Shown: one piece after another, positions 33,457-40,957 of the stretch
Position numbering within the stretch: the first letter of the stretch is position 1
Layout: each line of letters begins with the position of its first letter
Assembly (NCBI RefSeq): GCF_024168825.1
Contig: NZ_JALJWH010000001.1
Location: forward strand, 1,240,001-1,304,000
Origin: Paenarthrobacter sp. A20
Lineage (GTDB): Bacteria > Actinomycetota > Actinomycetes > Actinomycetales > Micrococcaceae
Length of the DNA stretch: 64,000 nucleotides
Direction: 5' to 3'
Made by a program: the position numbers and the translations under genes
The notes under the pieces: model-generated
Seen by the model: the letters and a program-made list of their open reading frames with translations, nothing else
The model's database searches: none
What the model was told of the DNA's origin: nothing

Positions 33457-34445
33457 TGTGAGTCCTTCTGGAGGGCCGTGATGGTTACGGCATCGGGGGT
33501 TGTTTGGTGGACTGCCGGGACAGTGGAGCCCGGCAGGGAAGCAGCAGCGGCACCATGTGCCACGGCCTGACGAAGGCAGTCCTGCGCGGACCCGCCTTGG
33601 GTTGCAGCCAGCAAATATCCGGCCAATGCAGAGTCCCCGGCGCCTACCGTGCTGACGGCTTTGATGGGCGAATGAGTGGCAAGCCACGCTCCGTCTGCCG
33701 TCACCAGGATTGCTCCCTTGGACCCGAGTGTTGCGAGAACGGCGCCTACACCGCTGGCGACGACGGCGGCGGCGGCTTGGACGGCCTTGGCCGGGTCCGC
33801 TTCCAGTTCGTCAGCTGTGGAGACGTTGGTGAAGCCGGCGGCGGCGGCAAGCTCTGCGAGCTCTTCAGCGTTCGGCTTGAGGAGGTCCGGTTTACCTGGG
33901 GCGTCGCCCACCAGCGCAGCCGCAAGCGGTGCCCCGGAAGAGTCGATGGCGATGCCGGGGGCGGCCGTTCCGTCCGCGTTCGACCGGAGCCGACGCGCGA
34001 TTGTGGCGTAGAAATCCGCGGGAACTCCTGGTGGGAGCGATCCTGCGAGTACCACCCAGCTGGCGCCACGGGAGCGCTCCAGCAAGAGCCCGATCAGGGC
34101 CTCCTGCTGGTCACCGCTCAGCTCCGGGCCGGGTTCGTTGATCTTGGTAGTGACGCCATCCGGTTCCGTGAGCGTGACGTTGCTGCGCAACGCCTGACCG
34201 ATGGGCAGCGCCGCGAACGGCACGCCGGCGTCGTGCAGTCCTGAAAGGACCGGGTCCGAATCTGCGCCCGGAAGCACTGCCAGGGTGTCGAGTCCGGAGG
34301 CCACCAGCGCCCGGGAAACGTTGACGCCCTTTCCGCCGGACTCCTGGTGGACGGCCACGGCGCGCTGTACCTCACCGCGGGCGAGGGCTCCTGGAAGTTC
34401 CACGGTGCGGTCCAGGCTGGGGTTGGCGGTCAGGGTGACGATCAT
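33453..34445 (-). CDS. fruK: 1-phosphofructokinase
   Basis: 330 residues, start ATG 34445 overlapping the regulator stop by 4 nt. PfkB-family kinase: MIVTLTANPSLDRTVEL at the start, SGGKGVNVSRAL, and the catalytic GAGDSALAGYL near residue 280. It phosphorylates fructose 1-phosphate from FruA to fructose 1,6-bisphosphate for glycolysis. Position in fruR-fruK-fruA makes the assignment secure. Confidence 0.95.
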   Translation of the reverse strand: MIVTLTANPSLDRTVELPGALARGEVQRAVAVHQESGGKGVNVSRALVASGLDTLAVLPGADSDPVLSGLHDAGVPFAALPIGQALRSNVTLTEPDGVTTKINEPGPELSGDQQEALIGLLLERSRGASWVVLAGSLPPGVPADFYATIARRLRSNADGTAAPGIAIDSSGAPLAAALVGDAPGKPDLLKPNAEELAELAAAAGFTNVSTADELEADPAKAVQAAAAVVASGVGAVLATLGSKGAILVTADGAWLATHSPIKAVSTVGAGDSALAGYLLAATQGGSAQDCLRQAVAHGAAAASLPGSTVPAVHQTTPDAVTITALQKDSQ

Positions 34446-35233
34446 GCGATCACCACGTCAACGCCGGCATCGGCCAGGGCCGCTGCGAGTTCCGCGGACG
34501 GTTCGCTGTCTGTAATCAAGGTGTCAACATCCTTCAAAGTGGCGAACTGGACCAGCGTTTCGGCGTCCAGCTTGGAAGAGTCGGCCAGGGCCACCACTCG
34601 GCGGGCTGACGTGACGAAGGCGGCTTTGACCGCGGCTTCCTCAGGATCGGGAGTGCTAAGCCCGAAGGTGGAGTGAATGCCGTTTGCGCCCACAAATGCG
34701 ATGTCGGGGCGAAGTTTGTAGGCGGCCTCCACAGTGGACTGCCCGACGGCGGCCTGCGTCAGTCCGCGGACACGGCCGCCAAGGATCTGGAGTGCGATGC
34801 CCTGCGTGGAGGAAAGTTTGCCGGCGATGGGAATGGCATGGGTGATCACCACGAGTTCATCGTTTCCATTGGCCGATGGTGTCCGCTGGGCCAGCAGGTC
34901 CGCCAGGATTTCCGTGGTGGATCCTGCGTCCAGCAGGATGCTGCCTGTCGTAAGTTCCGGGATAAGCGCCAAGGCCGCGTTTGCGATGCGAAGCTTCTCT
35001 ATCTGACGTTGGACCGCACGTTCCAGGATGCTTTCTTCACGTGTGCTGAGACGGTCCGACGGGACGGCGCCACCGTGGACTCGCCTCAGGTTCCCCGAGA
35101 CTTCAAGGGCTGCGAGATCCCGGCGGACTGTCTCAGTAGTGATGCTGAAACGGTCGGCGAGGTCGGTAACGCTCACCCGTCCGCGCTCTGCGACGAGTGC
35201 GGAGATCAGTTGCTGGCGCTCTTCTGCGAACAC
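34442..35233 (-). CDS. fruR: DeoR-family regulator of the fructose operon
   Basis: 263 residues from ATG 35233. DeoR-type HTH at the N-terminus (RQQLISALVAERGRVSVTDLADRFSITTETVRRDLAALE), then a sugar-phosphate-binding domain (SILLDAGSTTEILADLL, FVGANGIHSTFGLSTPDPEEA..VKAAF). Family members sense a phosphorylated sugar; fructose 1-phosphate or 1,6-bisphosphate is likely here. First gene of the fruR-fruK-fruA operon, downstream of a promoter embedded in a perfect palindrome that it probably binds. Confidence 0.92.
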   Translation of the reverse strand: MFAEERQQLISALVAERGRVSVTDLADRFSITTETVRRDLAALEVSGNLRRVHGGAVPSDRLSTREESILERAVQRQIEKLRIANAALALIPELTTGSILLDAGSTTEILADLLAQRTPSANGNDELVVITHAIPIAGKLSSTQGIALQILGGRVRGLTQAAVGQSTVEAAYKLRPDIAFVGANGIHSTFGLSTPDPEEAAVKAAFVTSARRVVALADSSKLDAETLVQFATLKDVDTLITDSEPSAELAAALADAGVDVVIA

Positions 35234-35314
35234 TTACCCTCCATTGCGGTAAAAGCCAAGATTTTCAGTTCAGCCACCTTGGTGACTGCTGTCACAACGT
35301 TGTGGAATTGCTTG

Positions 35315-35367
35315 ACTCTATCTTTGTTTATGTTGGTAAGTCAATAGAAATCAACATAAACAAAGAT
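35315..35367 (-). promoter_or_regulatory. fru promoter embedded in a perfect 16-bp inverted repeat (probable FruR operator)
   Basis: The arms ATCTTTGTTTATGTTG (35320-35335) and CAACATAAACAAAGAT (35352-35367) are perfect inverted complements with a 16-base spacer. On the minus strand TTGACT (35344-35339) sits in the spacer and TAGAGT (35320-35315) 18 bases further, a good -35/-10 pair. A regulator bound to both arms would cover the promoter. Start codon is ~80 bases downstream. Confidence 0.8.
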
Positions 35368-35494
35368 CGCTGGGGTGGGCTGCCTCCGGACATGCCAAAG
35401 GGCATGCCGCGCTCCCTGTGGCGCGACATGCCCTCGTTCGGATCCCGACTGGGGGATTTGCCGGGATCCGGTCCTTGGATGTGCCCGGTGGACC

Positions 35495-35692
35495 CTAGGT
35501 CAGGGGAGCGGGCGGTTCTCCCTGTCCGGGCGGCGACGGCATGGTCGGTCCGGGCGTGGGGTCAGGAATGGGCGGTGGCCCAGGCTCCGGCAAGGGGACG
35601 GGCTCGGGAGTAGGGCCGGGCTCCCGGGTTGGATCCGGACTTGGATCGCGTGTGGGATCAGGCTGTGAAGGGTCCGGTGGGAACTCGCTCAT
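35495..35692 (-). CDS. Proline-rich small protein, 65 aa
   Basis: Start ATG 35692 (MSEFPPDPSQPDP), with AAGGAG 9 bases upstream; only 2 bases separate it from the preceding stop. About 40 percent proline, arranged as DPT/EGP/PxP low-complexity repeats, with acidic residues and almost no hydrophobic residue after position 5. It is intrinsically disordered. No family recognised. It is third in a minus-strand operon behind a cysteine-rich protein and a 67-residue protein. Confidence 0.6.
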   Translation of the reverse strand: MSEFPPDPSQPDPTRDPSPDPTREPGPTPEPVPLPEPGPPPIPDPTPGPTMPSPPGQGEPPAPLT

Positions 35693-35694
35693 GA

Positions 35695-35898
35695 TCAGGC
35701 GCTCCTTCGGTGTGAGGGGTGTTTTGGTTCCGGACTTTTGGGGACGGCGGAGGGGTTTCGCTGGGAATCCCACCCGGCGGCCCTGTAGTCAATGGGCAAA
35801 TTGTCCGGATCCGGCGGGTCGGGAAGTTTGTGCCTGCTGGCCGGCCGCGGCGTGGAACCTGTTGTGGACGTTTCTTTCCTCTGTGATTCTGCGTGCAT
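35695..35898 (-). CDS. Hydrophilic small protein, 67 aa
   Basis: ATG 35898 is preceded by GGGAGGGAAAGC, a strong ribosome site. The product is polar and proline-rich (KLPDPPDPDNLPIDYRAAGWDSQRNP), without Cys or membrane helix. It lies 42 bases after the cysteine-rich gene and 2 bases before the proline-rich gene on the same strand. Function unknown; support comes from the ribosome site and tight spacing. Confidence 0.6.
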   Translation of the reverse strand: MHAESQRKETSTTGSTPRPASRHKLPDPPDPDNLPIDYRAAGWDSQRNPSAVPKSPEPKHPSHRRSA

Positions 35899-35940
35899 GC
35901 TTTCCCTCCCTGTAGCTCCGAAACTGCTGTGCGCTGGTCC

Positions 35941-36372
35941 TCAGTCCGGGATTTCCATGCGGAAACCGCACTGGCACCCCAGGATGCGCGTGTTGATGAG
36001 TACCTCGTAGATCCGCAACTGTCCACCGGGCTTCAGGGCAAGGGGAGCCTGGATCCTCCGCAACTCGCAGCTCTTGGTTTTCATGGGCTCACCGCAGTGC
36101 AGGTACTGGCCGCCGAATTGAAGGACACCCTGCGAGACGCCGGGACGGTTCAGTATCACCGCAACCCTCTGAACGGAGGCGATCTGTTGGTAGGCGTACT
36201 TGCAGGCATGGCATTCATAGCTGACGTCAACCATGTTGGGCGCGGGTGGATAGTGCGACTGGATGGAATTCACCAGCAAGTGCTTGTCCGAATTGCACCG
36301 CTGGCACCAAAGAGGTTGGTCAGGCGGTTGGTGGGCTTCGTCCGGGACTCTGGACGCTGGCTGGGCGGGCAT
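35941..36372 (-). CDS. Cysteine-rich zinc-ribbon-like protein, copy 1
   Basis: 143 residues, ATG 36372 after AGAGG. Cysteine motifs in order: WCQRC (~22-26), YECHAC (~52-57), HCGEPM (~92) and LGCQCGFRMEIP at the C-terminus. These are CxxC-type metal-binding knuckles. The protein at 37537-37992 shares the same order and spacing and the same ends (WCxxC, VSYxCxxC, CGxPM, CxCGFxMExP), so the two are paralogues; this copy lacks the first Cys of the third pair (YLHC versus SCTHC). No DNA-binding or catalytic domain is recognised. It heads a three-gene minus-strand operon divergent from the GAF-ANTAR gene. Confidence 0.75.
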   Translation of the reverse strand: MPAQPASRVPDEAHQPPDQPLWCQRCNSDKHLLVNSIQSHYPPAPNMVDVSYECHACKYAYQQIASVQRVAVILNRPGVSQGVLQFGGQYLHCGEPMKTKSCELRRIQAPLALKPGGQLRIYEVLINTRILGCQCGFRMEIPD

Positions 36373-36460
36373 GGGTGTAACCTCTGCATCAAAAAATGCG
36401 GGACGCCCGTCTGCATGAGCTAAAAGCCTGGGTCCTGTGATGGGGACTGTTAGCTAGATT

Positions 36461-36476
36461 GTGCACATAGGTGCAC
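36461..36476. promoter_or_regulatory. Two palindromic GTGCAC motifs 10 bp apart
   Basis: GTGCAC at 36461-36466 and again at 36471-36476, one helical turn apart, in the 177-bp region between the divergent cysteine-rich and GAF-ANTAR genes. Could be a regulator site; no protein is assigned. Confidence 0.35.
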
Positions 36477-36549
36477 CGCAGATGCAAGGATTTCTGCGGC
36501 CTTTCGCCAGAGGGTGACAAGCCGAACCCGGACGACCGTAAACTAAGGC

Positions 36550-37323
36550 ATGGACGAAATGAACGTTGAATTGGCGCTGCCTGATGCCGCCTCAGCGCCC
36601 GACGATTCTTCGGTGCCTGAACGGCTGCAGGACCTTGTGATCGACAGCGAAGACGTGGGTGGATTCCTGGGAGAACTCGCTGTGTTCTCGGCTGCGGCCG
36701 TGTCCCAGGCCGTTGGCATGAATGTTCATTGTGGCATCACCCTTAGCCGGCGCCGCCGTACGGCAACGGTGGCCGGCAGCACCCACGAAGCCAGGCTGAT
36801 CGATGAAGTTCAGCAGGCCTACGGTGATGGGCCGTGCCTGGAGGCGATGCGCAGCCACGCAACCGTGCATGTTCCCCATACTTCCACCGAGGAGCGGTGG
36901 CCGGAGTACTGCACGGTGATTGCGGAGCGTGGTCATCTTTCCGCCCTCTGCGTCCCGCTGGAGCTGGATGAAGGAGCCACTGCGGCCTTGAACTTCTTTG
37001 CTCCGCAGATCGACGCCTTCGATGCAGCCACCATCCAAAATTGCGAGCTGTACGCCAGCCAAGCCGAGCGCTCCCTGCGGTTGGCTGTGCGGATAGGCGT
37101 GAAGCAGCAACATGCTGATGACCTCCAGGAGGCCATGCAGTCAAGGACTGTCATCGACCTTGCATGCGGCATCATCATGGGGCAGAACCGCTGTACCCAG
37201 GAAGAAGCATTCCAGATCCTCAAGAAGGCCTCGAGTACCCGGAACCAGAAGCTGCGGGTCGTCGCCGAGTCGTTGGTCAAGACCGTGGCGCAGCAGGCTC
37301 CCGTTGCCCACTTTGAGGCCTGA
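36550..37323 (+). CDS. GAF and ANTAR domain regulator (putative RNA-binding antiterminator)
   Basis: 257 residues from ATG 36550. The GAF domain spans ~35-185 (CGITLSRRRRTATVAGSTHEARLIDEVQQAYGDGPCLEAM, RWPEYCTVIAERGHLSALCVPL), then an ANTAR three-helix domain (~190-250: LQEAMQSRTVIDLACGIIMGQNRCTQEEAFQILKKASSTRNQKL). ANTAR domains bind paired RNA hairpins and prevent termination; the GAF part would sense a ligand or redox state. Several Cys lie in the GAF domain. It is flanked on each side by one of two paralogous cysteine-rich genes pointing away from and following it. Confidence 0.9.
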   Translation: MDEMNVELALPDAASAPDDSSVPERLQDLVIDSEDVGGFLGELAVFSAAAVSQAVGMNVHCGITLSRRRRTATVAGSTHEARLIDEVQQAYGDGPCLEAMRSHATVHVPHTSTEERWPEYCTVIAERGHLSALCVPLELDEGATAALNFFAPQIDAFDAATIQNCELYASQAERSLRLAVRIGVKQQHADDLQEAMQSRTVIDLACGIIMGQNRCTQEEAFQILKKASSTRNQKLRVVAESLVKTVAQQAPVAHFEA

Positions 37324-37536
37324 CCCCACAAAGGGTGCAAGCCGGCAAACCCATGACTTGTGACGCGCGCCACTGGTGAACTACATTTTAGGTGGGTTAA
37401 GCAGATAGCCCTTGGAGTCTCATGACGTTGTGCCATCCCGGATGGACCAAGAACTGCACCTTTAGCCGTGGCCGCTTTCGGCCGGCTCGCAGCGTGCCGC
37501 ATGCAGGCTCCTTGGAGTACTAAAAGGAGAATGGCA

Positions 37537-37992
37537 ATGACGCTTGGATCCCTGCCCGTCCCGAAGCCTGCGCGAGAGACAGAACCCGCAACTGCCGAGA
37601 CCGGGGTACGTCCTTGGTGCACAGCTTGCGGCACTGATTCCTACATTTTTGTGGAAACGGTGGTGGAAGCGGAAGCGAATCAGTCAGAGGTTGTCGAAGT
37701 CAGCTACACCTGCAGCGAGTGCGATACGTTCTATGCCCACACAGTCCGCCTGGAGTCATTGGTACCGGAGATCCAGCGGGAATTTCTTTCCACTTCGGCA
37801 GCGGGACTCTGGTTCAGCTGTACCCATTGCGGCGATCCGATGACCTTGGGGCGTCCCGCCGAGCGGGTGATTGAGGCCCCCCGGACCACCGATGATCCGG
37901 AAAGCCCCAGCCTCCTGGAGGTCTACTTGCAGACGCAGGTGCTGCATTGCCGTTGCGGTTTCCAAATGGAGGTTCCACGCCACGTTGGATGA
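37537..37992 (+). CDS. Cysteine-rich zinc-ribbon-like protein, copy 2
   Basis: 151 residues from ATG 37537 (MTLGSLPVPKPAR), chosen over ATG 37531 because AGGAG then has ideal 7-base spacing. Four Cys pairs: WCTAC, YTCSEC, SCTHCGDPM and LHCRCGFQMEVP. Paralogue of the protein at 35941-36372 with the fuller Cys set. The number and spacing of Cys pairs suggest two zinc ribbons. It follows the GAF-ANTAR gene by ~210 bases on the same strand. Family and function unknown. Confidence 0.75.
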   Translation: MTLGSLPVPKPARETEPATAETGVRPWCTACGTDSYIFVETVVEAEANQSEVVEVSYTCSECDTFYAHTVRLESLVPEIQREFLSTSAAGLWFSCTHCGDPMTLGRPAERVIEAPRTTDDPESPSLLEVYLQTQVLHCRCGFQMEVPRHVG

Positions 37993-38031
37993 CCGCCGTC
38001 TCTGAATAACTCATCGCGGGGAGGGGTGGCT

Positions 38032-39183
38032 GTGCGCACGTTTGGTGTTGAAGAGGAACTGCTGATCTCGGATCCCTCGGACGGCTTGCCGTTGGCGCTG
38101 GCGGCCGACGTCCTGGACGTGGCAGCTCCTCGGAGTGGGGAGGCCGGGCGCGGGGAGTATGGCGCTGATGAAGCGACGCTCAAATCGGAGTTCAAGCAGG
38201 AGCAAGTGGAGGTCAATTCACGCCCCTGTAGAACTGCGGCCGAGCTCCGTGCTGAAATCCGTGCCGGACGGGCGATGTCGGACGAGGCCGCGAGTGCCGT
38301 GGGTGCGCGGGTTGCCGCGCTGGCCACACCCCCGGTTTTTCATGCCACGCCTACCTTGGGTAATCAGCGGTACAGCACCATGGGCAACGAGTTTGGGTTG
38401 ATAGCGCGCGAGCAGCTCACCTGCGGCTTCCACGTGCACGTCTCCATCGAGTCGCCCGAGGAAGGTGTCGCAGTCCTGGACCGGATGCGCCATTGGCTGC
38501 CCGTACTCCTGGCGTTGAGTGCGAACTCGCCGTTCTGGATGGGGGCCGATACCGGCTTTGCAAGCTACCGTACCCAGATTTGGAACAGGTGGCCCACGGC
38601 CGGACCCATGGACGTTTTCGGTTCCGCCGATGGCTACCGGGCAGTGCTTTCCGAGCTTCTGGAGACGGGAGTTCCGCTGGATGAAGGCATGATCTATTTC
38701 GATGCCCGGCTGTCCAGGGGGCACCCCACGGTTGAAGTGAGGATCGCCGACGTCTGCCTCTACGCCGAAGATGCACTGACCATTGCGGTCATCGCGCGTG
38801 CCCTGGTGGAAACAGCGGCCGCCGAATGGCGGAGCGGCGGGCCGCCGTCGAGCACCATGACCCCCGTGATTCGTATGGCGAACTGGAAAGCCAGCCGGTT
38901 TGGTGTCAGCAACCAGCTGCTCCACCCGCTGGAGCAGCAGCCCTATCCCGCCGCGGACGTGGTGGGCGCCCTGCTCCGACACGTCCGCCAAGCCTTGAGC
39001 GAGGCCGGGGACTTGGGGCTCGCGCGGGCTGGAGTCGCGAACATTTTGCGCCGCGGAACCGGCGAGCGGCTGCAACGCCAGGCGTACGGTCAACGGCGCC
39101 GATTGTCCGACGTCGTGTCCGCCGCCATTGCGTCGACGCACCAGGACGGTGAACTGTCCGACGCCGGCCTGCTGAGTCTCTAG
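38032..39183 (+). CDS. Carboxylate-amine ligase, glutamate-cysteine ligase type 2 (YbdK family)
   Basis: 383 residues from GTG 38032, with GGGGAGG seven bases upstream; GTG 38026 is possible. It begins VRTFGVEEELLISDP, the GCS2 signature, then ATLKSEFKQEQVEVNSRPC, GFHVHVSIE and YFDARLSRGHPTVEVRIADVC. These enzymes form a gamma-glutamyl amide using ATP; YbdK has weak glutamate-cysteine ligase activity. Actinobacteria use mycothiol, so the true substrate is uncertain. The last codons form one arm of a terminator hairpin. An independent transcription unit. Confidence 0.9.
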   Translation: MRTFGVEEELLISDPSDGLPLALAADVLDVAAPRSGEAGRGEYGADEATLKSEFKQEQVEVNSRPCRTAAELRAEIRAGRAMSDEAASAVGARVAALATPPVFHATPTLGNQRYSTMGNEFGLIAREQLTCGFHVHVSIESPEEGVAVLDRMRHWLPVLLALSANSPFWMGADTGFASYRTQIWNRWPTAGPMDVFGSADGYRAVLSELLETGVPLDEGMIYFDARLSRGHPTVEVRIADVCLYAEDALTIAVIARALVETAAAEWRSGGPPSSTMTPVIRMANWKASRFGVSNQLLHPLEQQPYPAADVVGALLRHVRQALSEAGDLGLARAGVANILRRGTGERLQRQAYGQRRRLSDVVSAAIASTHQDGELSDAGLLSL

Positions 39184-39195
39184 CAGGCCGGCGTC
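39160..39195. terminator. Perfect 14-bp hairpin over the stop codon
   Basis: GACGCCGGCCTGCT (39160-39173) and AGCAGGCCGGCGTC (39182-39195) pair perfectly around an 8-base loop. The stop codon of the carboxylate-amine ligase (39181-39183) lies at the loop/right-arm junction, so the last residues are encoded in the stem. It also serves the convergent VOC gene ending at 39203. Confidence 0.75.
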
Positions 39196-39202
39196 GCCTG
39201 AA

Positions 39203-39604
39203 TCAGCCTTGGTTGATGCGGATCATATTGCCCGAGGGATCGCGGAAGGCGCAGTCGCGCGGACCCCACGGCTGGTCGATCGGTTCCTGGAGTACTTCGG
39301 CGCCGGACGCGCGGAGCTTCTCAAAGGTGCCGTCCAGATCGTCCGTGTTGAACACGAGCATCGGCATGACGCCCTTGGTCAGCAGTTCCTGGATGGCGTC
39401 GCCGTCGGCCTGGGAGCGGCCGGCGTGCGGAGGGGACAGGACCAGTTCAAGGTCAGGCTGGGCATCGCTGCCCAAGGTGACCCAGCGCTGGCCGTCGGAG
39501 CCGACGTCGTTCCTTACTTCCATGCCCAGGGCGTCCCGGTAGAAGGCGAGCGACTCATCGACATCGTTGACTGTGACGTGTGCGTACTTCAATGAAATGT
39601 TCAT
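39203..39604 (-). CDS. VOC (glyoxalase/bleomycin resistance) family protein
   Basis: 133 residues from ATG 39604. The paired beta-alpha-beta-beta-beta modules are evident: KYAHVTVNDVDESLAFYRDALGMEVRNDVG and VFNTDDLDGTFEKLRASGAEVLQEPIDQPWGPRDCAFRDPSGNMIRI. The His and Glu positions usual for metal binding are partly present. Homologues include glyoxalases, dioxygenases and resistance proteins; the reaction is not known. It follows an AraC-type gene by 10 bases and is presumably co-transcribed. Confidence 0.9.
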   Translation of the reverse strand: MNISLKYAHVTVNDVDESLAFYRDALGMEVRNDVGSDGQRWVTLGSDAQPDLELVLSPPHAGRSQADGDAIQELLTKGVMPMLVFNTDDLDGTFEKLRASGAEVLQEPIDQPWGPRDCAFRDPSGNMIRINQG

Positions 39605-39614
39605 GAATCACACG

Positions 39615-40076
39615 CTATTGCAGCTGTGACGTGGGCGCTTCTTCAATCCTGCTCAGGTTTTTGTTGCTGTCACTGTTCCTGGTTCTTTCAGGGCGGGTTT
39701 GTTGCTTGGCGATGCAATTGGGCATGGCTTTCACCGCGTGATGTTCACGGGAGCGGTATTCGCTGGGGTTGATGCCCACGATTTCGGTGAAGCGTGCGCT
39801 GAAGGAACCCAACGACGTACAGCCCACTTCCATGCAGGCATCGGTGACGCTGGTGCCCGCACGAAGCAGGGCCATGGCCCGCTCGATCCGCCTGGTCATG
39901 AGGTAGTTGTAGGGGGATTCGCCGTATGCGGCTTTGAACTGGCGGGAGAAATGCGCAGGAGACATGAGCGCGCCGGCGGCCATGGTGGGCACATCCAATG
40001 GACGCGCATACTCGCGATCGATGAAGTCGCGTGCGCGCCGCAGATGGGCCAGGTTGGCCAGTTCCTGCGGAGTCAT
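39615..40076 (-). CDS. AraC-family regulator (DNA-binding domain only)
   Basis: 153 residues, start ATG 40076. The double HTH of AraC spans residues ~10-110 (LRRARDFIDREYARPLDVPTMAAGALMSPAHFSRQFKAAYGESPYNYLMTRRIERAMALL..VGCTSLGSFSARFTEIVGINPSEYR). No sensor domain precedes it; the C-terminal ~45 residues are polar. It is translated just ahead of the VOC gene, 10 bases apart, so it probably controls that gene. The start faces the esterase gene, 26 bases away. Confidence 0.92.
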   Translation of the reverse strand: MTPQELANLAHLRRARDFIDREYARPLDVPTMAAGALMSPAHFSRQFKAAYGESPYNYLMTRRIERAMALLRAGTSVTDACMEVGCTSLGSFSARFTEIVGINPSEYRSREHHAVKAMPNCIAKQQTRPERTRNSDSNKNLSRIEEAPTSQLQ

Positions 40077-40102
40077 GGCGACAGTCTACTAGGCTCGTGA
40101 CC

Positions 40103-40726
40103 ATGGATTCAGTGGTGTGGTCGAAGCCCGAAAGCCAGCGCAAGGACACTCCTCTGCTGGTGATGATGCACGGTTATGGAACCAGCGAACAGCGCATGGT
40201 GGACCTCTTCCCGCACCTGCCCGGCGAGTTCGCGTGTGCCGCACTTCGGGGTCCCAAAGTGATCGGCGACCACTACGGATGGTTCCTGCTGGACTACTTC
40301 CTGACCAACGACTTCGCCGACGTCATCGCGTCCACCAACTCGGTGTTCAACTGGATCAACTCCGTCAAGGACAACCACAGCAGTGTCAGCCTGCTGGGCT
40401 ACTCGCAGGGTATGGCCATGGCCAGCACCCTCCTGCGTTTGCGGCCGCACGCCTTCCAAGCCACCGTCGGCCTGTCCGGTTTCGTCCTGGACAACGACCT
40501 CCTCGCCCTGAGTGAGTCCTTCGATTCCCCGCCGCCGTTCTTCTGGGGCCGGGACAAGGCTGACCCCGTGATCAACGAGGACGCGATCGCCCACACCGAA
40601 GAGTGGTTGGAGGCCAACGTTGCCCTCACCGCGCGAAGCTATCCGGGCATGGGGCACAGGATCGAAGCGCCGGAGTTGGTGGATGTCAGTGCATTCCTGA
40701 AGTACTACGTCCTGAACGGTGCCTGA
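40103..40726 (+). CDS. Alpha/beta-hydrolase, phospholipase/carboxylesterase family
   Basis: 207 residues from ATG 40103. Nucleophile Ser101 in GYSQGM, acid in DKADPVI, and the catalytic His in GMGHRIEAPE give the triad of the carboxylesterase/thioesterase family (PF02230). VMMHGYGTSEQRMVDLFPHL supplies the oxyanion HG motif. Substrate unknown; lysophospholipase or acyl-protein thioesterase-like activities are known in the family. The last 17 coding bases and stop are part of a tandem duplication. The start lies close to a -10-like TAGGCT, so the transcript may be nearly leaderless. Confidence 0.88.
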   Translation: MDSVVWSKPESQRKDTPLLVMMHGYGTSEQRMVDLFPHLPGEFACAALRGPKVIGDHYGWFLLDYFLTNDFADVIASTNSVFNWINSVKDNHSSVSLLGYSQGMAMASTLLRLRPHAFQATVGLSGFVLDNDLLALSESFDSPPPFFWGRDKADPVINEDAIAHTEEWLEANVALTARSYPGMGHRIEAPELVDVSAFLKYYVLNGA

Positions 40727-40749
40727 CCTGTCCTGAACGGTGCCTGACC
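40709..40749. repeat. Tandem 21-bp duplication spanning a stop codon
   Basis: GTCCTGAACGGTGCCTGACC occurs at 40709-40728 and again at 40730-40749, period 21. The first copy contains the esterase stop codon TGA (40724-40726), and the second keeps the same frame and carries a second TGA. Confidence 0.92.
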
Positions 40750-40853
40750 GCTGCCGGACCGTGGAAGGAATGCCCGGATTAGAAGGCATCAGGGCTCCGG
40801 AATCAAGCCCTTGGTGAGATTCGCGTCACAATATCGCATTCGACTGCACTCTA

Positions 40854-40883
40854 TTGAATGACAAAATTGTAAGCGCTTACACT
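40854..40883 (+). promoter_or_regulatory. Promoter with LacI-type operator in the spacer
   Basis: TTGAAT (40854-40859) and TACACT (40878-40883) are spaced 18 bases. TGTAAGCGCTTACA (40868-40881), a perfect 14-bp palindrome with the central CG typical of LacI-family operators, lies in the spacer and over the -10. The following LacI-type gene likely binds here and controls itself and the sugar genes. Confidence 0.8.
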
Positions 40884-40957
40884 TTTGGCTGGTGACCCGG
40901 TCGGGGTCTCACGCCCCAGGCGTCAGGCGAGCATGGAAAGGGTTGAGGCCGTGTTGC

